Shown here in pieces: positions 8,543-14,163 of a DNA stretch of 14,163 nt. The notes below the pieces were generated by a model, which saw only the letters and a list, made by a program, of their open reading frames with translations, did not search any database and was not told where the DNA came from. The first letter of the stretch is position 1, and the number at the start of each line of letters is the position of its first letter. This DNA is from Acidimicrobiia bacterium. Its GTDB lineage: Bacteria; Actinomycetota; Acidimicrobiia; Acidimicrobiales; SKKL01. Where the stretch lies: contig JBAYRL010000022.1 of assembly GCA_041676705.1 (NCBI GenBank), positions 1 through 14,163 of the forward strand, read 5' to 3'. The position numbers were made by a program, and so were the translations under genes.

Positions 8543-8553
8543 GGAGGGTTTGT

Positions 8554-8856
8554 TTAGCGGACGTCGTTTACGTCGGTAACCATGTCAGCGCCGCTTTGTA
8601 CAAACAAACCAATCAAATCAGAACCTAGGTTTAAAAGGGTTCCAACGAGGCTAAAGTTTAAAAGAACGGCTGCTACAAGGATAGTGCCTAGCATGGTGCT
8701 GATCGCCTTGGGGATAGCACCTTTGCGGACATGGCCTACAGACACTACAGCAGCGGCTATGAACCCTACGATCGCTGCGACAGCAGCGAGTTGTTGCATC
8801 AAGTTCCCCATAGGGGTAGACCAGAACGCCCCGTCAAGTTGAGCTAAAATCATCAT
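8554..8856 (-). CDS. Small two-helix membrane protein, VirB2/pilin-like
   Basis: This 100-residue protein has two hydrophobic helices (about residues 20-41 and 55-76) linked by a short basic loop (GHVRKGAIPKA) and a polar C-terminal end. Two helices joined by a short positively charged turn are typical of VirB2/TrbC-type pilin subunits and of small membrane proteins in Gram-positive T4SS loci. No obvious signal peptide cleavage site is visible, so a pilin role is inference. The start is ATG at 8856-8854, with AGAGAGG eight bases upstream; a second ATG follows at once. It is the second gene of a minus-strand unit, 37 bases after the TcpC-like gene, and so is expressed apart from the VirB4 operon. 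Confidence 0.7.
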   Translation of the reverse strand: MMILAQLDGAFWSTPMGNLMQQLAAVAAIVGFIAAAVVSVGHVRKGAIPKAISTMLGTILVAAVLLNFSLVGTLLNLGSDLIGLFVQSGADMVTDVNDVR

Positions 8857-8893
8857 TGTGAAACCTCTCTAGAGATGTGGTGCCCGTTTATGG

Positions 8894-9790
8894 TTATAGG
8901 GCGGTGTTGTTTATAAAAGGGGTGAGTGTTGGCCCTGATCCTGGCACCCCCCAAGCTTGTACTCTCGCGTCGGAGGTACCGGCCTGGGTTATGAGCAAAT
9001 CAAAGTCGATACTCATGGTGAACTCATTGGTGCTGCTATCGGTTAACACAACCCTTGCACGCACATACAGATAGCCATCTTCACGGGTTACAGGTGCGGT
9101 TAAAGTTGGGGGTTGTTTAACTTCATAGCCACCTAAACCTTTATAAATCCCGGTTTCGGGGCCCCCAGCGATCAAAACCCGTAACTGGTCCTGGTTATCA
9201 CCTGCATAAGCGTCAGCCCAACGGTTAACACTTGCTTGAACACCTTCGGGTAGTTCGTTGCTCCGCACTGTTGGCACAACCGGTGGGACGTTACCCGGTA
9301 GAACATTTGCTGGGATAAGAGTTGGTTGGGTAGCTAAAACAAGTTGTCCCGCCCGGTTAGGGGTAGAGCTGATACTCAGATCGTAAAGGCCGTGTTCGGT
9401 GCGTAACCGATATGTTGTGTGATACACCACCCGGTCATCAACTGTGGAACTCGAAGAGTTGTACAGGTTAGCGTCGATATAGCTGAAACGTTCCTGTTCA
9501 CTGCCAAACCCGAACCCTGGGTCAACGTTTTCTGCTAAAGGTACAGTGGTTGGGCGTCCCCCAAGCCAATCATTCAAAACACTATTAGCGAACGCTAACA
9601 CAGGGGTTGGTGGGCCTGGTGATGCTGGGGTGGGTGCCGGTTTAGAAACCGCTACTGAACACATGGCAAGAGGTCCCATCACAAAACCGAACAGTAAAAC
9701 ACCCCACAGCGCCCATACCCGGATCTTTAAGCCTTTAGCGTTTGCCCGTACCGCAGGGACAGCTTTCCACCGGTTCTCGGTTAGTGACAC
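8894..9790 (-). CDS. tcpC: TcpC-like (VirB8-like) conjugative transfer protein
   Basis: This 298-residue protein has a short basic cytoplasmic N-terminus, one membrane helix (about residues 26-48), a proline-rich linker (PAPTPASPGPPTP) and two soluble domains (about 65-160 and 178-290). That is the layout of TcpC, the Gram-positive counterpart of VirB8, whose extracytoplasmic part is two NTF2-like domains that help assemble the transfer channel. The pattern near 185-215 (GVQASVNRWADAYAGD, then an aligned GGP) resembles the start of the second domain. The start is GTG at 9790-9788, with GGAG seven bases upstream. It heads a two-gene minus-strand unit with the pilin-like gene and is divergent from the coupling ATPase gene. 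The assignment comes from architecture and neighbours; homology search is needed for certainty. Confidence 0.75.
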   Translation of the reverse strand: MSLTENRWKAVPAVRANAKGLKIRVWALWGVLLFGFVMGPLAMCSVAVSKPAPTPASPGPPTPVLAFANSVLNDWLGGRPTTVPLAENVDPGFGFGSEQERFSYIDANLYNSSSSTVDDRVVYHTTYRLRTEHGLYDLSISSTPNRAGQLVLATQPTLIPANVLPGNVPPVVPTVRSNELPEGVQASVNRWADAYAGDNQDQLRVLIAGGPETGIYKGLGGYEVKQPPTLTAPVTREDGYLYVRARVVLTDSSTNEFTMSIDFDLLITQAGTSDARVQAWGVPGSGPTLTPFINNTAL

Positions 9791-9827
9791 AACAAAACTC
9801 CAAACTTGGTTCTAAACACAAACCGCT

Positions 9828-9845
9828 CCCCAAACCGGGGTTTGG
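9828..9845 (-). repeat. Leader hairpin upstream of tcpC
   Basis: CCAAACC (9830-9836) faces GGTTTGG (9839-9845) with a very short loop. Alternatively, CCCC (9828-9831) pairs with GGGG (9837-9840). It lies 38 bases before the GTG start of the TcpC-like gene, inside its expected leader, in the divergent region. Confidence 0.4.
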
Positions 9846-9858
9846 TATGAATCTGGTA

Positions 9859-9868
9859 GCTAGTGTCG
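9859..9868 (-). promoter_or_regulatory. Shared motif CGACACTRGC, copy 2
   Basis: On the minus strand this reads CGACACTAGC, identical to copy 1, and lies 68 bases upstream of the TcpC-like GTG start. A nominal GTG start of the opposite gene (9863) falls inside it, which argues against that start. The regulatory role is inference. Confidence 0.35.
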
Positions 9869-9915
9869 CCACACCCCAAAAACCCGTTGTTAACAACTCA
9901 CAGCGTTAAAAGGTC

Positions 9916-9925
9916 CGACACTGGC
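9916..9925 (+). promoter_or_regulatory. Shared motif CGACACTRGC, copy 3
   Basis: CGACACTGGC ends three bases before the ATG of the coupling ATPase gene. With copy 2 it forms an inverted pair spaced 47 bases apart in the divergent region. Upstream bases GTTAAAAGG resemble those before copy 1. If it is an operator, binding here could block transcription or translation of the gene. Confidence 0.35.
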
Positions 9926-9928
9926 GCC

Positions 9929-12742
9929 ATGTCAAGCAAAGAAACCCAAGATTCGGGTGATGCTACTGCGGTGCTTGTGTTGTTAGGGATCGTGGCAGTT
10001 ATTTTTTTAACAATCCCAACCGTTTTAGGGTTAGCTATTTGGCGTTTCGTAGCCAGAGGTCGGCTACGACGTTTTGAGTATGGTGTGATCTTAGGTTTGT
10101 GTTTAGTTGTTGGGGTTGTTGGGCGTGTCTATTTTTGGGAATACATCCAGCTAGTTGTGGGGCTAGTGTTACGCCGACCTAACGAGATTGGTTTAGTTGG
10201 TTCCACAATCGCGGTTGGTGTGTTAACAGCGTTCGTGATGTCCGTTGCGGGTCTGTTAGACGGTACTGGTATCACCGAAAAACTACCGGATCGGTTCCGT
10301 AAACACGACCCGTTAGAAAATCCGCAAGGGTCTGTGCTACCAAGTGAGAAAGAACGGGAAAAAGTTCGGGTGATGCGACCCACCCCGTTATATACCCAAA
10401 CAGGGAACCATTCTTTACGTGGTGGTCCTGACGTTCCTAAAGGGGTGTCGATAGGTATTTCCCATAAAGGGGTACCGGTGGTAGTCACAGAAAAAGAATG
10501 GGAAACCCATGCTTTTGTGTTTGGTTCGACAGGTTCCGGTAAAGCTTTAGCGTTAGATACCCTTATCCCAACACCTGAGGGTTGGACGACCATGGGTGAT
10601 GTGAAGGTAGGGGATCAGCTATTAGATGACAACGGACGTCCTTGTTGGGTCCAATATGTGACAGAACCTCAACATGATCGGGCCTGTTATCGGGTCAAGT
10701 TTGGGGATGGTAGCAGCATCGTTGCTGACGGTGACCATAAATGGGTTACCTACACTACCAATGACGCTACCCCAAAGAGCCGTACCACCAACGAGCTGCT
10801 AAGCGATTATGACATGTACAACCCATCAACAACCCGGTTTCATTATATAACCAGTGCTGGGACGTTAAGTTTAAGCCCTCATTATGCTGCCCATCCTGAT
10901 GCTCGTAGAACCCATTTGATGCATCTCATCAGATCTAACACCCAGAACGTACAAAGCAAACATTTAGCAGAACTGTTCGCCCCAAGCGACGCCTCTTTGG
11001 GTGACACTCTCTATGTTTTAGAAACCGCTATTGCGTTAGTATCCCAAAATCATCACAACCAGCCTGATAGCTACCCGCCTCTGTCGCTAAACACACTAGG
11101 TCACCTGCTATGGTATTTCGGTGCTGAAGACCCGTCCGTATATGGGCAGTGGCAAACCCCAGACTGGTTAAACAACACTCAACCGTTGCTATGGTCAGTT
11201 ACACAACAACAAATCGCTGCAACAATCGGTAAACAACTTCTTCAAAACTATGGGCGTTCAGATAACGTGTCTGGCTGGTTTCTTGCCGGGGTAACCCGAG
11301 AAACCCAGGATGTGATCCGTGATTTAACGTTATCGGTAGGTGGGATGATGTTACGTCACAGCAACACTGCTTTTACAGTGTTGCTACCAGCTCCTGGAGC
11401 GGACCGTTTAGCGCACCAAATAACAGAAATCGTCCCGACCGAATCGGTGCCAGTGAAATGTATCCAGGTAGATTCAGAATCACATCTGTATTTAGCGGGG
11501 GAGTCTTATATCCCAACCCATAACACAGAAACGTTAAAAGTCGTGGCAGGTGGTCTAGCTGATCTGGGCTGGTCAGGTGTAGTTTTAGACTTGAAAGAAG
11601 ACACTAAACCGGGTGGGTTACGAGATTGGTGTGACCAGTACGCCGCTACCCATTCAATCCCTTATCAAGAGTTACGTCTATCAGACCCTGAACCAGGGTT
11701 CTGGTTCAACCCCCTAGACGGGCTAGGACGCGACGAAGCCAGAGATTTAGTGTTGTCGTTAATGGAGTTCGACGATGAGCACTGGCAAAATATTAACAAG
11801 TTGTTGTTGGGCCAAATTTTGAAACTCATGTTCCAAGCACATCAACTTTCCCCAGAAACAATCCCCACACCATCCATGTATGAGGTTGGCAAGTTTTTAG
11901 GTGGATCTACCCTAAAAAACTCGGCCAAACCGTTTCTAGCTGTAGTTAAACACGCCATGCCACATATACAGTTAGACGAAGAATACCGGTCATTGTTAAA
12001 CCCAACAAAACATGAACAAGACACCGCCCCCGGCTTCGGCGCAAAAATTTTGCAAATCTATGACACCCAAGCTGGGCGGGTGGTGTTACGACCCGACGAA
12101 TCTGGTCGCCGCCAACCATTCGATGTGACCGCATCTGGGTTGCAATATATTGGTTTAGATTCGTCCGGTAAACGAGATTTGACCGCCATGATATCGGCCG
12201 CTGTTCTGCAACGTTTCTCGGTAGAAGCTGGTCTTCGTACCACTGGCAGACGAGAACTGGGTTCTACAGACAGACCAAGGTTTGTGATTATTGACGAAGC
12301 GAACTGGGTTAACCGGGACATTGTACAAAACCTTTTAGCTCGTGCCCGTTCAGCTAAAATGTCAATAATTTTAGCAACACAAGGCCCTCTCGATTGGAAA
12401 TCACGCACCGGGGACGACTTCCCCAGACTCGCCCAAAACATCAACGTGGCGCTGGTAATGGCGCAAGGCGAACCGGAATCGGCAAGAGTGTGCGCCGAGT
12501 TTATCGGCGGAGAAGATCGCCTAGAAACCACATTCGCTAACATTGATGGAACGTTAGAAAACAGTGGCACCGCCCGTTGGGGTACCACCTACCGGGTGAG
12601 CCCTGACCAGTTACGAGGTTTAACTATTGGGGAAATGGTTTTACGGGTCAATAAACCAACTGAACGGGTCGAGTACGTCAAAGTTATCCAACGCGACCCA
12701 ACCCAAACAGCGTTACCACCAGTGAAAGACCAACGTTGGTAG
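9929..12742 (+). CDS. VirD4/TcpA-type coupling ATPase, P-loop split by an intein
   Basis: This is the membrane ATPase that recruits DNA to the T4SS. The precursor has 937 residues; removing a 327-residue intein leaves 610. N-terminal hydrophobic segments lie near residues 14-40, 51-68 and 90-112. The Walker A motif GSTGSGK ends at residue 205, the intein fills 206-532, and Thr533 completes GSGKT after splicing. Further on are VVLDLKED (typical of VirD4/TraG proteins after the P-loop), Walker B RFVIIDEANW with Asp789 and Glu790, and ILATQGP. The start is uncertain. I chose ATG 9929; GTG 9863 is in frame but lies in a shared regulatory motif, and GTG 9971 is also possible. None has a good ribosome binding site. 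Divergent from tcpC. Without splicing the P-loop is broken, so ATPase activity should depend on intein removal. Confidence 0.92.
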   Translation: MSSKETQDSGDATAVLVLLGIVAVIFLTIPTVLGLAIWRFVARGRLRRFEYGVILGLCLVVGVVGRVYFWEYIQLVVGLVLRRPNEIGLVGSTIAVGVLTAFVMSVAGLLDGTGITEKLPDRFRKHDPLENPQGSVLPSEKEREKVRVMRPTPLYTQTGNHSLRGGPDVPKGVSIGISHKGVPVVVTEKEWETHAFVFGSTGSGKALALDTLIPTPEGWTTMGDVKVGDQLLDDNGRPCWVQYVTEPQHDRACYRVKFGDGSSIVADGDHKWVTYTTNDATPKSRTTNELLSDYDMYNPSTTRFHYITSAGTLSLSPHYAAHPDARRTHLMHLIRSNTQNVQSKHLAELFAPSDASLGDTLYVLETAIALVSQNHHNQPDSYPPLSLNTLGHLLWYFGAEDPSVYGQWQTPDWLNNTQPLLWSVTQQQIAATIGKQLLQNYGRSDNVSGWFLAGVTRETQDVIRDLTLSVGGMMLRHSNTAFTVLLPAPGADRLAHQITEIVPTESVPVKCIQVDSESHLYLAGESYIPTHNTETLKVVAGGLADLGWSGVVLDLKEDTKPGGLRDWCDQYAATHSIPYQELRLSDPEPGFWFNPLDGLGRDEARDLVLSLMEFDDEHWQNINKLLLGQILKLMFQAHQLSPETIPTPSMYEVGKFLGGSTLKNSAKPFLAVVKHAMPHIQLDEEYRSLLNPTKHEQDTAPGFGAKILQIYDTQAGRVVLRPDESGRRQPFDVTASGLQYIGLDSSGKRDLTAMISAAVLQRFSVEAGLRTTGRRELGSTDRPRFVIIDEANWVNRDIVQNLLARARSAKMSIILATQGPLDWKSRTGDDFPRLAQNINVALVMAQGEPESARVCAEFIGGEDRLETTFANIDGTLENSGTARWGTTYRVSPDQLRGLTIGEMVLRVNKPTERVEYVKVIQRDPTQTALPPVKDQRW
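10544..11524 (+). mobile_element. Class 3 intein with eroded LAGLIDADG endonuclease region
   Basis: This 327-residue intein lies inside the Walker A motif, between Lys and Thr of GSGK/T. It starts with Ala1 (ALALDTLIPTPEGW) instead of Cys or Ser. Class 3 inteins carry a Trp in block B, a Cys in block F and a Thr in block G, and all three are visible: Trp67 in GDHKWVT with His65 two residues before it, Cys306 in VPVKCIQVD, and Thr325 in the terminal PTHN. His326 and Asn327 are the usual last residues, and Thr is the +1 residue. About 200 residues between blocks B and F hold weak LAGLIDADG traces (LLWYFGAED at 188-196, FLAGV at 246-250) without the usual acidic residues. Splicing looks competent, while homing is probably lost. 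The intein is in frame with its host gene. Confidence 0.9.
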
Positions 12743-12745
12743 CAC

Positions 12746-12766
12746 CAACCGTCCCAAAACGGGTTG
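12746..12766. terminator. Weak hairpin between convergent genes
   Basis: CAACCGT (12746-12752) pairs with ACGGGTTG (12759-12766) with one bulged G and a 6-base loop. It lies in the 26 bases between the stop codons of the coupling ATPase gene and the minus-strand gene. There is no strong T-tract, so terminator function is only plausible. Confidence 0.35.
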
Positions 12767-12768
12767 TG

Positions 12769-13311
12769 TTAAAGTTTTGTGGCTATCAACCAGTCCTGTT
12801 CCATATGGGTAACATAAAAACCTTGATCACCTGAGACGACACCTTCGGCGGGACAGTGTTCATCTAAAGCTAAGGCGACTAGTTGTCTTAACAGTTGACG
12901 GTCAATAGTGTCAGTGTTGGTATGGCATCGGATAGTAACGACATGTGCCCCGAAAACCCCTAAACCTTTAGTTTGCCACCCACCAGGAAACCAAAGAGGG
13001 GTTACCCAAGTAGCTTTGTCTTCAATCTGACGACTGTAGGTGTCTGAACTATGCCAACCGGCGCTAACTAAACTAGATGCTTTCTCGGCTTTTGAATCTT
13101 GGGTTTGTAGCTCAACCCGGTGACCTCGCCATTCAGCAAACCGTGGCCCAACGAGCATAGTACCAGCAGAACCGTCTGGGGCTGCTACCCGTAAAAACCC
13201 GGCCCAAGTTAAAAACCCGCCAGCGTTAGCAACTCGTTCAGCAAAGTCCTGTAAAAAACTAGTTGTAGGTGGTTTCAAAAGCGACGGTTTTGACAGTTCC
13301 ATACAGAACAT
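12769..13311 (-). CDS. Soluble protein of unknown function
   Basis: This 180-residue protein has no signal peptide or membrane helix. It begins at ATG 13311-13309, behind a G-rich sequence (GGGGCGG) that may act as a ribosome binding site; a second ATG is three codons later. It has alternating hydrophobic stretches and several tryptophans (TWAGFLRV, AEWRGHRV, SAGWHSSD, VTPLWFPGGW, DWLIATKL), suggesting a compact alpha/beta fold. I do not recognise the family. The spacing of the SAGW element and following Trp-Pro residues loosely recalls small YbjN/TY-Chap-like actinobacterial proteins, but this is weak. It converges with the coupling ATPase gene and is divergent from the clamp gene, so neither neighbour shares its transcript. 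A role in transfer or establishment is possible from position alone. Confidence 0.75.
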   Translation of the reverse strand: MFCMELSKPSLLKPPTTSFLQDFAERVANAGGFLTWAGFLRVAAPDGSAGTMLVGPRFAEWRGHRVELQTQDSKAEKASSLVSAGWHSSDTYSRQIEDKATWVTPLWFPGGWQTKGLGVFGAHVVTIRCHTNTDTIDRQLLRQLVALALDEHCPAEGVVSGDQGFYVTHMEQDWLIATKL

Positions 13312-13378
13312 ATAGCCGCCCCGGTTCTAAACAACCAGGCCAGAGGGGGGTGTTCGGGCTGTAAGGGTAGATGCCGTT

Positions 13379-13384
13379 TATAGT
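13379..13384 (+). promoter_or_regulatory. Candidate -10 element for the clamp gene
   Basis: TATAGT (13379-13384) matches TATAAT at five of six bases and lies 17 bases before the GTG start of the clamp gene, in the 90-base divergent region. No good -35 element is visible at normal spacing. Confidence 0.3.
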
Positions 13385-13401
13385 GGGCCGAACCTGTCAC
13401 C

Positions 13402-14163
13402 GTGAAGTTCTCAACAGTGGTTTCAAAACTTAGAGGCGTGTTACAGGTCGCTGAACGGGCAAGTTCTAACACTAACATGTCAGGTGTGGCGCTAGTTGCC
13501 TACACCGGGGTTTTGATCCAAGCCACAAAAAACAGGCTTGTTGTTTTAGGTTCTGATTCGGCTACCACGATCGCTGCGAGTATTGATGTTGACACCGATA
13601 GAACTGGTTCCGTGCTGGTACCTCCGAAACCGTTACTGAGTTTTTTAGCCGCAGCGAACCCTGATGCTGCTGTTGAGCTAGTTTATGAAGAAGGTAACGA
13701 TCTGTTGGTAACAGTTGCTGGTTTAGCGCCTTATTCGTTCCGTCCGTTAGCAACCACGTTCCCTGTAAAAATACCTTCCCGTAAAGGCGCCACACAAGTA
13801 GATTTCAGTCGGTTTGACCAGGCGTTAACTGCTGTTAAACCGGGCGCTTCGGGAGGTGGTATTCAACTTGTATCGACTGGCACGTCTTTAGCTTTGCATG
13901 CTACTGACACGTTCCGGTTGCATTCTGCGACACTTCCAGAAGCCGGTTTTGGGGACTTTACCGGTGTTTTCACCCCGGAGGTGTTAGCGGTTGTAGCACA
14001 ACACCCTATAACCCATGTAGCGGCAGATGTGTCTACTAGGACGTTACGGTTTATTGGTGAAAGTATCATAATATCCACCAGGCTTTTAGCAACACCATAC
14101 CCGAATGTGGAAACAATCCTTACAGCAGAGTTCCCACTAAAGGTAGACATTCCAGTCACCCAA
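13402..14163 (+). CDS. dnaN: DNA polymerase III beta subunit (sliding clamp), 5' part
   Basis: The frame opens at GTG 13402 and runs off the right edge, giving 254 residues of a protein whose family is usually about 370-380 long. The N-terminus MKFSTVVSKLRGVLQVAERA, the segment VLVPPKPLLSFLAAA (about 72-86), the LHATDTFRLHSATLP block (about 164-178) and the ISTRLLATPYPN stretch (about 227-238) follow the domain I and II pattern of DnaN clamps, which encircle DNA and tether polymerase. Domain III lies outside the window. The start was chosen because it restores the family's N-terminal helix; the internal ATG at 13477 would delete it. No strong ribosome binding site is seen. The sequence is diverged from what I know of chromosomal clamps, consistent with an element-borne copy, but a chromosomal gene cannot be excluded. 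Confidence 0.85.
   Translation, partial: MKFSTVVSKLRGVLQVAERASSNTNMSGVALVAYTGVLIQATKNRLVVLGSDSATTIAASIDVDTDRTGSVLVPPKPLLSFLAAANPDAAVELVYEEGNDLLVTVAGLAPYSFRPLATTFPVKIPSRKGATQVDFSRFDQALTAVKPGASGGGIQLVSTGTSLALHATDTFRLHSATLPEAGFGDFTGVFTPEVLAVVAQHPITHVAADVSTRTLRFIGESIIISTRLLATPYPNVETILTAEFPLKVDIPVTQ

Larger units (their letters stand above)
8217..8553. other. Gene-free convergent interval with several inverted repeats
   Basis: These 337 bases separate two convergent units and hold no convincing gene. Visible structures are GTTGG/CCAAC (8274-8296), GTGGCT/AGCCAC (8306-8325), GTGGC/GCCAC (8341-8371), a G-rich run with four G-tracts (8421-8451), the 11-bp stem at 8459-8496 and the CTAGTTAG repeat at 8523-8542. 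Two tiny frames (8300-8425 and 8453-8497, plus strand) lack ribosome binding sites. The interval may hold terminators, a structured RNA or a transfer-related site; none of these can be proven from sequence alone. Confidence 0.5.

Noticed and set aside
8582..8842. 86-codon plus-strand open frame over the pilin-like gene
   Set aside because: The minus-strand frame has a good ribosome binding site and a clean two-helix protein; this one is its antisense shadow.
9863..9928. Earlier GTG start for the coupling ATPase
   Set aside because: It has no ribosome binding site, lies inside the CGACACTAGC motif on the other strand, and adds a polar stretch unlike the usual N-terminus. ATG 9929 is preferred, though not proven.
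13275..13478. 67-codon minus-strand open frame
   Set aside because: It overlaps the start of the clamp gene and the start of the 12769-13311 gene in another frame, and its sequence mirrors the clamp N-terminus. Judged a shadow.
1..14163. CRISPR array, insertion sequence or integrase attachment site
   Set aside because: No regularly spaced repeats, no transposase or integrase frame, and no tRNA gene with a flanking direct repeat were seen.

Overview
The window looks like part of a conjugative element (plasmid, or integrative and conjugative element) of an actinobacterium or close relative. It carries much of a Gram-positive-style type IV secretion (T4SS) transfer module. The sequence is only moderately GC-rich and uses many TTA leucine codons, so a classical high-GC host such as Streptomyces is unlikely. 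The actinobacterial link is inference. It rests on the gene types (PrgI/TcpE-like protein, VirB4, very large VirB6/TrbL-like protein, TcpC, VirD4/TcpA-type coupling ATPase) and on an intein of a type common in actinobacteria and their phages.

Layout from left to right. 1-386 (-) is the 5' part of a gene for a disordered, polar protein that runs off the left edge. 559-1158 (+) encodes a multi-pass membrane protein, with hairpins in its leader and a 14-bp-stem terminator after it. 1354-8216 (+) is the main transfer operon: a PrgI/TcpE-like membrane protein, the VirB4 ATPase, and a 1263-residue VirB6/TrbL-like channel protein with a long soluble tail. 8217-8553 is a gene-free stretch with several inverted repeats between convergent units. 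8554-9790 (-) holds a TcpC-like gene followed by a small two-helix VirB2-like gene. 9929-12742 (+), divergent from those, is the coupling ATPase, whose Walker A motif is split by a 327-residue intein. 12769-13311 (-) is an unrecognised gene. From 13402 (+) to the right edge is the first two thirds of a DNA polymerase III sliding clamp (DnaN).

Expected cooperation, inferred from the families: the coupling ATPase brings DNA to the channel, VirB4 powers assembly, the VirB6-like, PrgI/TcpE-like and TcpC-like proteins form the membrane complex, and the small two-helix protein may be a pilin-like component. No relaxase, cell-wall hydrolase, integrase or replication initiator lies in the window. The coupling protein cannot have an intact P-loop until its intein is removed.

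The most notable points are the class 3 intein (Ala1 plus the Trp/Cys/Thr signature) in the P-loop, its apparently eroded homing endonuclease, a ten-base motif found only in front of transfer genes as far as I could see, mutually exclusive hairpins next to a strong ribosome binding site, and a sliding clamp gene beside the transfer genes.
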